NCBI GenBank assembly: GCA_963556195.1
Contig: OY744525.1
Coordinates: 53,716,446 to 53,780,445 of the forward strand
DNA: 64,000 nucleotides
Reading direction: 5' to 3'
Source: Sepiola atlantica
Lineage: Eukaryota > Mollusca > Cephalopoda > Sepiida > Sepiolidae
Below, piece by piece: positions 21,629 through 34,173 of this stretch. The notes under the pieces were generated by a model. That model made no database searches. It had not been told where the DNA came from and saw only the letters and a program-made list of their open reading frames with translations. Each line of letters opens with the position of its first letter. The stretch's first letter is position 1. A program made the position numbers and the translations under genes.

Positions 21629-24600
21629 AACGAAAAACACACACATTACTCGACAGCGTGCCAACGCATCTCTCGTTCGACACCGGTTTTGAATCCTACC
21701 CGCCATTTCATTACATCAAGGCGATGACGTCGTACCATCAAAGACGTTTATCAAATTAACAAAGAAATAAGTTTCTTTATTCTTGTTTTTTGATGGAAAA
21801 AAAAAAAAAAACTCAATACTGGTCACCCCTGAAGAAGGAATTTTATTCCGTAATCGATAGGATTAATGTAAGAAAAAAAAAAATTAATTAATCTTGTATT
21901 GCTAATTTGGCTTTTATTTCAATTTTATTAACTTTCCATGCAATACTTAAAACTTGAACGAAAAACACACACATTACTCGACAGCGTGCCAACGCATCTC
22001 TCGTTCGACACCGGTTTTGAATCCTACCCGCCATTTCATTACATCAAGGCGATGACGTCGTACCATCAAAGACGTTTATCAAATTAACAAAGAAATAAGT
22101 TTCTTTATTCTTGTTTTTTGATGGAAAAAAAAAAAAATGACTCAATACTGGTCATCCCTGAAGAAGAATTTTATTCCGTAATCGATAGGATTAATGTAAG
22201 AAAAAAAAAAATTAATTAATCTTGTATTGCTAATTTGGCTTTTATTTCAATTTTATTAACTTTCCATGCAATACTTAAAACTTGAACGAAAAACACACAC
22301 ATTACTCGACAGCGTGCCAACGCATCTCTCGTTCGACACCGGTTTTGAATCCTACCCGCCATTTCATTACATCAAGGCGATGACGTCGTACCATCAAAGA
22401 CGTTTATCAAATTAACAAAGAAATAAGTTTCTTTATTCTTGTTTTTTTGATGGAAAAAAAAAAAATGACTCAATACTGGTCACCCCTGAAGAAGGAATTT
22501 TATTCCGTAATCGATAGGATTAATGTAAGAAAAAAAAATTAATTAATCTTGTATTGCTAACTTGGCGGCACATGTTCGTCTTTTCTCACAGTCCGTTTTT
22601 CACAACTTTATAATGACCAGTTTTTTTTTCTTTTTTCGGTGTACACTTACCTATCAGGCTGCTAGAGAATTCCGGGATTTTTAAGAAAAAAATTCAAATA
22701 TTTTACATTTTAGGAGCGGGGATCAGTTTCCAATGTTAATTCAACGTAGACTGATCCCCCACTTTTTGACCATCTTAATTTTTGTAAAAGTCTTTTTCGG
22801 TGTACAATTACCTATCATGTCAGTAGAGAATTCCGGAGTTTTTGGAAAGAAATTTCAGAAAATTTAGATTTTAAGACGGGGGATCAGTTTTCAATGTAAA
22901 TTCAACGTAGACTGATCCCCCTCTTTTTGACCATCTCAAATCTTTAAAATTCTTTTTCTGCTTACAATAACCTATCATGTCGCGAGAGAATTCCGGAGTT
23001 TTGGGAAAAAAAATTCACAAAATTTACATTTTAAGACGGGGGATCAGTCTTCTTCGTCTTTTCCCACAGTCCGTTTTTCACAACTTTTTAGGTCTTAAAA
23101 TCTCAATTTTTTTTTAATTTCTTTCCAAAAACCCCGAAATTCTCTCGCGACATGATAGGTAATTGTAAGCAGAAGAATAATTTTTAAAATTTGAGATGGT
23201 CAAAAAGAGGGGGCTCAGTCTACGTTGAATTTACATTGAAAACTGATCCCCCGTCTTAAAATCTAAATTTTCTGAAATTTCTTTCCAAAAACTCCGGAAT
23301 TCTCTACTGACATGATAGGTAATTGTACACCGAAAAAGACTTTTTTAAAAATTGAGATGGTCAAAAAGTGGGGGATCAGTCTACGTTGAATTAACATTGG
23401 AAACTGATCCCCGCTCCTAAAATGTAAAATATTTGAATTTTTTTTCCAAAAACCCCGGAATTCTCTAGCAGCCTGATAGGTAAGTGTACACCGAAAAAAG
23501 AAAAAAAAAACTGGTCATTAAAAAGTTGTGAAAAACGGACTGTGAGAAAAGACGAACATGTGCCAACTTGGCTTTTATTTCAATTTTATTAACTTTCCAT
23601 GCAATACTTAAAACTTGAACGAAAAACACACACATTACTCGACAGCGTGCCAACGCATCTCTCGTTCGACACCGGTTTTGAATCCTACTCGCCATTTCAT
23701 TACATCAAGGCGATGACGTCGTACCATCAAAGACGTTTATCAAATTAACAAAGAAATAAGTTTCTTTATTCTTGTTTTTTGATGGAAAAAAAAAAATTGA
23801 CTCAATACTGGTCACCCCTGAAGAAGGAATTTTATTCCGTAATCGATAGGATTAATGTAAGAAAAAAAAAATTAATTAATCTTGTATTGCTAATTTGGCT
23901 TTTATTTCAATTTTATTAACTTTCCATGCAATACTTAAAACTTGAACGAAAAACACACACATTACTCGACAGCGTGCCAACGCATCTCTCGTTCGACACC
24001 GGTTTTGAATCCTACTCGCCATTTCATTACATCAAGGCGATGACGTCGTACCATCAAAGACGTTTATCAAATAAACAAAGAAATAAGTTTCTTTATTCTT
24101 GTTTTTTGATGGAAAAAAAAAAAATGACTCAATACTGGTCACCCCTGAAGAAGGAATTTTATTCCGTAATCGATAGGATTAATGTAAGAAAAAAAAAAAT
24201 TAATTAATCTTGTATTGCTAATTTGGCTTTTATTTCAATTTTATTAACTTTCCATGCAATACTTAAAACTTGAACGAAAAACACACACATTACTCGACAG
24301 CGTGCCAACGCATCTCTCGTTCGACACCGGTTTTGAATCCTACCCGCCATTTCATTACATCAAGGCGATGACGTCGTACCATCAAAGACGTTTATCAAAT
24401 TAACAAAGAAATCAGTTTCCTTATTCTTGTTTTTTGATGGAAAAAAAAAAAAATGACTCAATACTGGTCACCCCTGAAGAAGGAATTTTATTCCGTAATC
24501 GGTAGGATTAATGTAAGAAAAAAAAAAATTAATTAATCTTGTATTGCTAATTTGGCTTTTATTTCAATTTTATTAACTTTCCATGCAATACTTAAAACTT

Positions 24601-27600
24601 GAACGAAAAACACACACATTACTCGACAGCGTGCCAACGCATCTCTCGTTCGACACCGGTTTTGAATCCTACCCGCCATTTCATTACATCAAGGCGATGA
24701 CGTCGTACCATCAAAGACGTTTATCAAATTAACAAAGAAATAAGTTTCTTTATTCTTGTTTTTTGATGGAAAAAAAAAAAATGACTCAATACTAGTCACC
24801 CCTGAAGAAGGAATTTTATTCCGTAATCGATAGGATTAATGTAAGAAAAAAAAAAATTAATTAATCTTGTATTGCTAATTTGGCTTTTATTTCAATTTTA
24901 TTAACTTTCCATGCAATACTTAAAACTTGAACGAAAAACACACACATTACTCGACAGCGTGCCAACGCATCTCTTGTTCGACACCGGTTTTGAATCCTAC
25001 CCGCCATTTCATTACATCAAGGCGATGACGTCGTACCATCAAAGACGTTTATCAAATTAACAAAGAAATAAGTTTCTTTATTCTTGTTTTTTGATGGAAA
25101 AAAAAAAAATGACTCAATACTGGTCACCCCTGAAGAAGGAATTTTATTCCGTAATCGATAGGATTAATGTAAGAAAAAAAAAATTAATTAATCTTGTATT
25201 GCTAATTTGGCTTTTATTTCAATTTTATTAACTTTCCATGCAATACTTAAAACTTGAACGAAAAACACACACATTACTCGACAGCGTGCCAACGCATCTC
25301 TCGTTCGACACCGGTTTTGAATCCTACCCGCCATTTCATTACATCAAGGCGATGACGTCGTACCATCAAAGACGTTTATCAAATTAACAAAGAAATCAGT
25401 TTCTTTATTCTTGTTTTTTGATGGGAAAAAAAAAAATGACTCAATACTGGTCACCCCATGAAGAAGGAATTTTATTCCGTAATCGATAGGCATAATGTAA
25501 GAAAAAAAAAATTAATTAATCTTGTATTGCTAATTTGGCTTTTATTTCAATTTTATTAACTTTCCATGCAATACTTAAAACTTGAACGAAAAACACACAC
25601 ATTACTCGACAGCGTGCCAACGCATCTCTCGTTCGACACCGGTTTTGAATCCTACCCGCCATTTCATTACATCACGGCGATGACGTCGTACCATCAAAGA
25701 CGTTTATCAAATTAACAAAGAAATAAGTTTCTTTATTCTTGTTTTTTGATGGAAAAAAAAAAAAAATGACTCAATACTGCTCACCCCTGAAGAAGGAATT
25801 TTATTCCGTAATCGATAGGATTAATGTAAGAAAAAAAAAATTAATTAATCTTGTATTGCTAATTTGGCTTTTATTTCAATTTTATTAACTTTCCATGCAA
25901 TACTTAAAACTTGAACGAAAAACACACACATTACTCGACAGCGTGCCAACGCATCTCTCGTTCGACACCGGTTTTGAATCCTACCCGCCATTTCATTACA
26001 TCAAGGCGATGACGTCGTACCATCAAAGACGTTTATCAAATTAACAAAGAAATCAGTTTCCTTATTCTTGTTTTTTGATGGAAAAAAAAAAAAATGACTC
26101 AATACTGGTCACCCCTGAAGAAGGAATTTTATTCCGTAATCGATAGGATTAATGTAAGAAAAAAAAAAATTAATTAATCTTGTATTGCTAATTTGGCTTT
26201 TATTTCAATTTTATTAACTTTCCATGCAATACTTAAAACTTGAACGAAAAACACACACATTACTCGACAGCGTGCCAACGCATCTCTCGTTCGACACCGG
26301 TTTTGAATCCTACCCGCCATTTCATTACATCAAGGCGATGACGTCGTACCATCAAAGACGTTTATCAAATTAACAAAGAAATAAGTTTCTTTATTCTTGT
26401 TTTTTGATGGAAAAAAAAAAAAAGACTCAATACTAGTCACCCCTGAAGAAGGAATTTTATTCCGTAATCGATAGGATTAATGTAAGAAAAAAAAAAATTA
26501 ATTAATCTTGTATTGCTAATTTGGCTTTTATTTCAATTTTATTAACTTTCCATGCAATACTTAAAACTTGAACGAAAAACACACACATTACTCGACAGCG
26601 TGCCAACGCATCTCTCGTTCGACACCGGTTTTGAATCCTACCCGCCATTTCATTACATCAAGGCGATGACGTCGTACCATCAAAGACGTTTATCAAATTA
26701 ACAAAGAAATAAGTTTCTTTATTCTTGTTTTTTGATGGAAAAAAAAAAAAAATGACTCAATACTGGTCACCCCTGAAGAAGGAATTTTATTCCGTAATCG
26801 ATAGGATTAATGTAAGAAAAAAAAAATTAATTAATCTTGTATTGCTAATTTGGCTTTTATTTCAATTTTATTAACTTTCCATGCAATACTTAAAACTTGA
26901 ACGAAAAACACACACATTACTCGACAGCGTGCCAACGCATCTCTCGTTCGACACCGGTTTTGAATCCTACCCGCCATTTCATTACATCAAGGCGATGACG
27001 TCGTACCATCAAAGACGTTTATCAAATTAACAAAGAAATCAGTTTCCTTATTCTTGTTTTTTGATGGAAAAAAAAAAAAAATGACTCAATACTGGTCACC
27101 CCTGAAGAAGGAATTTTATTCCGTAATCGATAGGATTAATGTAAGAAAAAAAAAATTAATTAATCTTGTATTGCTAATTTGGCTTTTATTTCAATTTTAT
27201 TAACTTTCCATGCAATACTTAAAACTTGAACGAAAAACACACACATTACTCGACAGCGTGCCAACGCATCTCTCGTTCGACACCGGTTTTGAATCCTACC
27301 CGCCATTTCATTACATCAAGGCGATGACGTCGTACCATCAAAGACGTTTATCAAATTAACAAAGAAATAAGTTTCTTTATTCTTGTTTTTTGATGGAAAA
27401 AAAAAAATGACTCAATACTGGTCACCCCTGAAGAAGGAATTTTATTCCGTAATCGATAGGATTAATGTAAGAAAAAAAAATTAATTAATCTTGTATTGCT
27501 AATTTGGCTTTTATTTCAATTTTATTAACTTTCCATGCAATACTTAAAACTTGAACGAAAAACACACACATTACTCGACAGCGTGCCAACGCATCTCTCG

Positions 27601-30510
27601 TTCGACACCGGTTTTGAATCCTACCCGCCATTTCATTACATCAAGGCGATGACGTCGTACCATCAAAGACGTTTATCAAATTAACAAAGAAATAAGTTTC
27701 TTTATTCTTGTTTTTTGATGGGAAAAAAAAAAATGACTCAATACTGGTCACCCCTGAAGAAGGAATTTTATTCCGTAATCGATAGGATTAATGTAAGAAA
27801 AAAAAAATTAATTAATCTTGTATTGCTAATTTGGCTTTTATTTCAATTTTATTAACTTTCCATGCAATACTTAAAACTTGAACGAAAAACACACACATTA
27901 CTCGACAGCGTGCCAACGCATCTCTCGTTCGACACCGGTTTTGAATCCTACCCGCCATTTCATTACATCAAGGCGATGACGTCGTACCATCAAAGACGTT
28001 TATCAAATTAACAAAGAAATCAGTTTCCTTATTCTTGTTTTTTGATGGAAAAAAAAAAAAAATGACTCAATACTGGTCACCCCTGAAGAAGGAATTTTAT
28101 TCCGTAATCGATAGGATTAATGTAAGAAAAAAAAAAATTAATTAATCTTGTATTGCTAATTTGGCTTTTATTTCAATTTTATTAACTTTCCATGCAATAC
28201 TTAAAACTTGAACGAAAAACACACACATTACTCGACAGCGTGCCAACGCATCTCTCGTTCGACACCGGTTTTGAATCCTACCCGCCATTTCATTACATCA
28301 AGGCGATGACGTCGTACCATCAAAGACGTTTATCAAATTAACAAAGAAATAAGTTTCTTTATTCTTGTTTTTTGATGGAAAAAAAAAAAAAATGACTCAA
28401 TACTAGTCACCCCTGAAGAAGGAATTTTATTCCGTAATCGATAGGATTAATGTAAGAAAAAAAAAATTAATTAATCTTGTATTGCTAATTTGGCTTTTAT
28501 TTCAATTTTATTAACTTTCCATGCAATACTTAAAACTTGAACGAAAAACACACACATTACTCGACAGCGTGCCAACGCATCTCTCGTTCGACACCGGTTT
28601 TGAATCCTACCCGCCATTTCATTACATCAAGGCGATGACGTCGTACCATCAAAGACGTTTATCAAATTAACAAAGAAATAAGTTTCTTTATTCTTGTTTT
28701 TTGATGGAAAAAAAAAAAAAATGACTCAATACTGGTCACCCCTGAAGAAGGAATTTTATTCCGTAATCGATAGGATTAATGTAAGAAGAAAAAAAAATTA
28801 ATTAATCTTGTATTGCTAATTTGGCTTTTATTTCAATTTTATTAACTTTCCATGCAATACTTAAAACTTGAACGAAAAACACACACATTACTCGACAGCG
28901 TGCCAACGCATCTCTCGTTCGACACCGGTTTTGAATCCTACCCGCCATTTCATTACATCAAGGCGATGACGTCGTACCATCAAAGACGTTTATCAAATTA
29001 ACAAAGAAATCAGTTTCCTTATTCTTGTTTTTTGATGGAAAAAAAAAAAATGACTCAATACTGGTCACCCCTGAAGAAGGAATTTTATTCCGTAATCGAT
29101 AGGATTAATGTAAGAAAAAAAAAAAATTAATTAATCTTGTATTGCTAATTTGGCTTTTATTTCAATTTTATTAACTTTCCATGCAATACTTAAAACTTGA
29201 ACGAAAAACACACACATTACTCGACAGCGTGCCAACGCATCTCTCGTTCGACACCGGTTTTGAATCCTACCCGCCATTTCATTACATCAAGGCGATGACG
29301 TCGTACCATCAAAGACGTTTATCAAATTAACAAAGAAATCAGTTTCTTTATTCTTGTTTTTTGATGGAAAAAAAAAAAATGACTCAATACTGGTCACCCC
29401 TGAAGAAGGAATTTTATTCCGTAATCGATAGGATTAATGTAAGAAAAAAAAAATTAATTAATCTTGTATTGCTAATTTGGCTTTTATTTCAATTTTATTA
29501 ACTTTCCATGCAATACTTAAAACTTGAACGAAAAACACACACATTACTCGACAGCGTGCCAACGCATCTCTCGTTCGACACCGGTTTTGAATCCTACCCG
29601 CCATTTCATTACATCAAGGCGATGACGTCGTACCATCAAAGACGTTTATCAAATTAACAAAGAAATAAGTTTCTTTATTCTTGTTTTTTGATGGAAAAAA
29701 AAAAAATGACTCAATACTAGTCACCCCTGAAGAAGGAATTTTATTCCGTAATCGATAGGATTAATGTAAGAAAAAAAAAATTAATTAATCTTGTATTGCT
29801 AATTTGGCTTTTATTTCAATTTTATTAACTTTCCATGCAATACTTAAAACTTGAACGAAAAACACACACATTACTCGACAGCGTGCCAACGCATCTCTCG
29901 TTCGACACCGGTTTTGAATCCTACCCGCCATTTCATTACATCAAGGCGATGACGTCGTACCATCAAAGACGTTTATCAAATTAACAAAGAAATAAGTTTC
30001 TTTATTCTTGTTTTTTGATGGAAAAAAAAAATGACTCAATACTGGTCACCCCTGAAGAAGGAATTTTATTCCGTAATCGATAGGATTAATGTAAGAAAAA
30101 AAAAATTAATTAATCTTGTATTGCTAATTTGGCTTTTATTTCAATTTTATTAACTTTCCATGCAATACTTAAAACTTGAACGAAAAACACACACATTACT
30201 CGACAGCGTGCCAACGCATCTCTCGTTCGACACCGGTTTTGAATCCTACCCGCCATTTCATTACATCAAGGCGATGACGTCGTACCATCAAAGACGTTTA
30301 TCAAATTAACAAAGAAATAAGTTTCTTTATTCTTGTTTTTTGATGGAAAAAAAAAAAAAAATGACTCAATACTGGTCACCCCTGAAGAAGGAATTTTATT
30401 CCGTAATCGATAGGATTAATGTAAGAAAAAAAAATTAATTAATCTTGTATTGCTAATTTGGCTTTTATTTCAATTTTATTAACTTTCCATGCAATACTTA
30501 AAACTTGAAC
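21629..30510. repeat. satellite array, about 24 monomers of about 328 bp
   Basis: The monomer begins ACGAAAAACACACACATTAC and contains TCTCGTTCGACACCGG, a pol III B-box-like GGTTTTGAATCC, GGCGATGACGTCGTACCATC, a poly-A stretch of 9-15, CACCCCTGAAGAAGG and ATTAATTAATCTTGTATTGC. Monomer starts are near 21629, 21957, 22286, then 23619 onward at steps of 325-331 to 30183. Copies are nearly identical apart from A-run length. Rare variants (AAATCAGTTTCC in place of AAATAAGTTTCT) recur about every three monomers. The array begins abruptly at a Penelope relic and ends in (TA)n at 30523. Apparent open frames inside are by-products of the repeat. Confidence 0.97.
22567..23564. mobile_element. 998-bp foldback transposon inserted in the satellite, 8-bp duplication
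   Basis: Both ends read inward GGCACATGTTCGTCTTTTCT and the arms pair over more than 400 bp. The site AACTTGGC is duplicated exactly (22559-22566 and 23565-23572); ordinary monomers have AATTTGGC there. Each arm is built of diverged subrepeats of about 160 bp beginning GGTGTACA.TTACCTATCA, each holding its own hairpin GGGGATCAGT...ACTGATCCCC (for example 22718-22759 and 22879-22920). The middle (about 23055-23095) repeats the terminal word CACAGTCCGTTTTTCACAAC. There is no coding sequence, so it must be mobilised in trans. Confidence 0.9.
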
Positions 30511-30515
30511 GAAAA

Positions 30516-30590
<75 letters not shown>

Positions 30591-30613
30591 AAAAAATATA
30601 TATAAAAAATATA

Positions 30614-30644
<31 letters not shown>

Positions 30645-30804
30645 AAACCATAATGATGTGTAGAGTTAAAATAAATAAAATTTATTTTAATCTGAGCTTT
30701 CGAGAAATAAAATTCTCATTGTTAAAGCAGTGTTTTTCTTTTTTTTCTTCATCGTCCGATAGTAATGGACTTTTGGGTCAGAAAATCATGTTATGTCTCT
30801 AAGC

Positions 30805-30848
<44 letters not shown>

Positions 30849-31163
30849 GAGAGAGAGAGAGACAAATGAAGGAAGACAAATAAAACATGTGAAAATACAA
30901 AATCTATTGCGTCTTCAGTTGTTCAAAACAAGGTATATTCAAATAAAGAATATTTATTTTTCCTTCCTTAAGCCATGACTTTTCAAAGAATGGATTCTTA
31001 TCATCAAAGGAATAGAAATAGATAAGTTGGCAAAAGAAATATTAAAAGTCATAATTTGAAAAGGTGTAAAGGAAAGTATGATAGATAAATTTTAGAGAAA
31101 AATGCAAAAAATGTCCAAAGAAAAATATTGAAAATGCATGGAAAAATAGTTCACCGTTGGATG

Positions 31164-31205
<42 letters not shown>

Positions 31206-31214
31206 TTTTTAATC
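30511..31214. repeat. (TA)n tracts and AT-rich DNA
   Basis: TA runs at about 30523-30640, 30805-30848 (followed by GA repeats) and 31169-31203. No coding seen between them. Confidence 0.8.
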
Positions 31215-31545
31215 ACACATGGTATGTCGATATTATCGATCAACAGCTATTATAAACTGAGATCTCATCAGGCAGAGTTAAAATCCGATCTTAACCGTAG
31301 ATCATATTTGGAAAGAATGAAATGGAGAAAAAAGAAAAGAAATTTAAAATTTAAATTTGGAAAATCTTGTGGGTGGGACCGTTAAGAATCGAAAATTTAT
31401 TTTCTTTTTTTCTCCATTTCATTCTTTCCAAATATGATCTAAGGTTAAGATCGGATTCTAACTCTGCCTGATGAGATCTCAGTTTATAATAGTTGTTAAT
31501 CGATAACATCGACATGCCAGTGTCGCAGATTTTGTACATGTTTGT
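31215..31545. repeat. inverted pair of an unknown repeat (about 160 bp arms)
   Basis: 31215-31378 and 31385-31545 are inverted copies. The arms share TATTATAAACTGAGATCTCA, GGCAGAGTTA, and AAATATGATCTA/TAGATCATATTT. Each arm read outward encodes KLRSHQAELxSDLN.RSYLE and RMKWRKK in an open frame (31128-31385 plus, 31539-31351 minus). The family is not recognised; the conserved peptide suggests a fragment of a retroelement frame rather than a MITE. Confidence 0.65.
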
Positions 31546-31659
31546 ACATGTTTGTGTAAATAAAAATAATCATATATAAAAGCTCTATTTGATATTGAGC
31601 ACTTTTTATAAACCCGGTTGAAATTCTTTGGATTACTACCCTGTGGATGTTTTACCTGG

Positions 31660-31660
<1 letters not shown>

Positions 31661-31724
<64 letters not shown>
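31661..31724. repeat. (TA)n microsatellite
   Basis: About 30 TA dinucleotides. Confidence 0.95.
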
Positions 31725-31727
<3 letters not shown>

Positions 31728-31859
31728 AATTCACATTGGTCTTTATTATAGAGTAGAGGATTGTTTTACTGTTCTTAAACGGAATAAATTGAAACCAGGA
31801 CGTTTTTTTAACATTTATTTACCCCAAACAAGGCATATTACCACTAAGACGTAATGGGC

Positions 31860-32790
31860 TACTATGGTTAGGGTCCAAATTTATGTGGGCATCCTAAGTG
31901 GGGAGTTGTGCAGCAATTGCATATAATTTTCTGCATGTTGGTACCGTCGGACAAACAGGAAGTAGGGACGGAGTTCCAAAGGCAAGCGGTCTGAGGAAAG
32001 AAGCTATTAGTGTAGAATGTTTTCTAGCATCTGGGAATCCTTACGGCGAAGGGGTGGGATTCTTCTGTTAGTCGGTTTGCTCAGGCTATTTACTTTGAAA
32101 AAGTACAAGTGCAGTAAGTTCAGCGGAGAACGCTTGTAAAATAAGCACAAGGTGCAACATATTATATTACATGAATTATTCGTCCAGTGATATTGTACAA
32201 ATTAATTTTCCTGAGGAGACCTTCTTGTCAAACCTTGTAAAATGACTTGGATATATTAAGCGCTACTGCTCTAGCTTTGCCTGCCTTATCCAGTGTATGG
32301 TATATGCATCCAGAGATGACCATTAGGATATCTTCAGTAGAACGGAATTGCTTAAATGAATACTGTTGGTCAGAAAGAAATTTAGCATTTTTGAGGTGGT
32401 GGACTATCGCTAGATCGATTAATGATTCAAAGATTTTAGCAAAGAGTGAGAGGAGACTTATGGGGGTGATAATTTTGCTTGAAAACTGGTACCACAGAGG
32501 CGATTTTTCAGCTATCCGGGAAGCAAGATTCCACAAGGCATTTGTTATAGAGTTTGGAGAGAACAGTGCTCAGCTCAGCAGAGCATGTCTTTATTACGAT
32601 AGAAGGGAAAAGATCTGGTCCACATGCTTTGGAGATGTCAAGGTTTTTTTTATTATATCATGGGAAGGGGTGATGATCAGATCACCTAATGTAGTTTCCG
32701 TTCATAGTGGGAAATTATGGAGAGAATGGTCTGTGGAATTCAAGTTGGAGTTTAAGGCGAACCGGTAAGCAAGCAGTTCAGCCTTATCCA
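31860..32790 (-). pseudogene. jockey-like LINE, reverse-transcriptase entry region
   Basis: On the minus strand, from 32785: AELLAYRFALNSNLNS, TTLGDLIITPSHDIIKK, LYNKCLVESCFPDS-stop-KIASVVPVFK, then after a frameshift SLLSLFAKIFESLIDLAIV, LSDQQYSFKQFRSTEDIL and LDKAGKARAVALNISKSFYK. These are the first polymerase blocks: S.LS...KI.E, QYGFR..RST.D, and A.ALDISKAFDKV, here with the catalytic Asp of LDISKAFD changed to Asn. The sequence ends soon after and the rest of the polymerase is absent. Confidence 0.8.
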
Positions 32791-34049
32791 TTACCCTGCA
32801 AGCAACATCATGATAGTTGGATAGTGGGGGAAATTTTTGATTGCCCATTGTTCACCACATGGGAAAGTGATATTTGTGAAAATAATATGCAATCGAGAAA
32901 CTATATGTGCTGTTACCAGCTAGGTTTCTTAGCTCGAGAAACCAAGCTAATCTCTGTGGCGAACATTAAAAGTACCCATATATCTAATTTGACCTCTCGA
33001 AAGGAAAGTGCTATTTTAGATATAGTCGAGTAGGGTACAGCCTTGGATCGATGGAGAACAGTAGAGGAAATATAGGTAACTAACATTGTGTTGTAAGGTT
33101 AATCTAAAGCACATATAGATCTGATCTTCAGATTCTAGACTAAGTTCTCTAGTTAAGTGTTATAGATATAGATTCTGAACGTGTGCATATGTTTGCTAGA
33201 GTATTTATGGCAGATAGGGAGGTATTCTGGCATATTAAAATGATTAGAGAAGGTTGGGAGTTTAGATTTGCTTAGTGGTAGGATATCTGGGGAGTTTGCA
33301 AGGAGGAAGGATTCTACATCATCAATGTTCTAAGTCCTTGGATATTTATGAAGAAAAGCCTCAAGAGAGATTTGGTTTGATCGTTTTACTATTTGTTCTC
33401 ATTGCCATTAATATTATTTGATAGAGTGGGTTGGACAAAATTAGTGTTTATTGGATGTCAGAAAATAAAGTTCACTTTCAATGCATGACATGGCACTACA
33501 GTTATCCCAATATTATGCAACTGTTGATAGAGCAGCTGCTCTTAGCACTACCTAAGAGTTAGGCCTCCTGTACTACCAGTTGGAAACAGCAGCCAGACAA
33601 TCTGTCAAACCTGTACCCTCAACTTATTAGAACAAGAGTGGACCAGATTAGTCAGGCGAAACTAAGTGGCAAGAAAGTGTCCCCAAATTGCCCAGTTAAA
33701 GAGAACGAGCAAAGGTGGGGCGGCATTCATTGTCCTAGTCAGGAAACAAGGTCAAGAATTGTGTGTCTTTAGAGTGTCTTTGTCATGGTACCTCTGCACT
33801 AGACAAAGAAAGAGTGTAAACTGGGCGATAGACAGAGCCTATCTACTTCTTAAGTTATTGTAGGTTTGCAAGCCGGATATTTTGTTTGAGTCTCCAACTC
33901 TAGGAAGGCCTCCCTCCCTCATTTTTTATTGCAAAGAATACACTTCTGACAATCGAAACTACCATGAAACTGCAATAAAATGTTAAGTTATATCTCTAAT
34001 AATTATCATGTATTGTTACACACATATACACATATGGACATCAGTCATT
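32791..34049. other. no gene recognised
   Basis: Moderately AT-rich. The 5' continuation of the jockey-like element may run to about 33060 but is too decayed to follow. 33440-33880 is GC-richer with a 65-residue frame of unknown identity. Confidence 0.3.
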
Positions 34050-34122
34050 TGGTACCAGTTTCGAATCTCACAAGGTTTAGCCACACTGATGAGTCGTAGA
34101 GACGACAAAACATGTGTACGTG

Positions 34123-34128
<6 letters not shown>
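34050..34128 (+). mobile_element. tRNA/hammerhead composite repeat, copy 1
   Basis: A B-box-like AGTTTCGAATCTC (about 34063) precedes TTTAGCCACA-CUGAUGA. Helix II is GUCGU-agag-ACGAC (34093-34106). The next core box is AAAAC rather than GAAAC, so the essential G12 is lost. A short helix III (AC-augu-GU) leads to the triplet GUA at 34116-34118, and CGUGGAUAGA beyond it pairs with UUUAGCCAC before the core to form helix I. The unit ends in GATA repeats (34121-34172). Probably inactive as a ribozyme. Confidence 0.65.

Positions 34129-34172
<44 letters not shown>
34121..34172. repeat. (GATA)n microsatellite
   Basis: About 13 GATA units grown from the GTGGATA 3' end of the hammerhead repeat. Confidence 0.95.

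Positions 34173-34173
<1 letters not shown>

Noticed and set aside
23926..24207. Open frame of 93 codons inside the satellite
   Set aside because: It is only open in one monomer because of a variant base; the equivalent frame is closed in neighbouring copies and its peptide matches nothing.
21629..30510. CRISPR-like regular repetition
   Set aside because: The period is about 328 bp, adjacent monomers are almost identical throughout and there are no unique spacers. It is a satellite in a eukaryotic genome.
31200..31545. Hammerhead at the CTGATGAGATCTCAG word
   Set aside because: The CUGAUGA box is there, but no GAAA box follows at a workable distance and no cleavage triplet could be placed.
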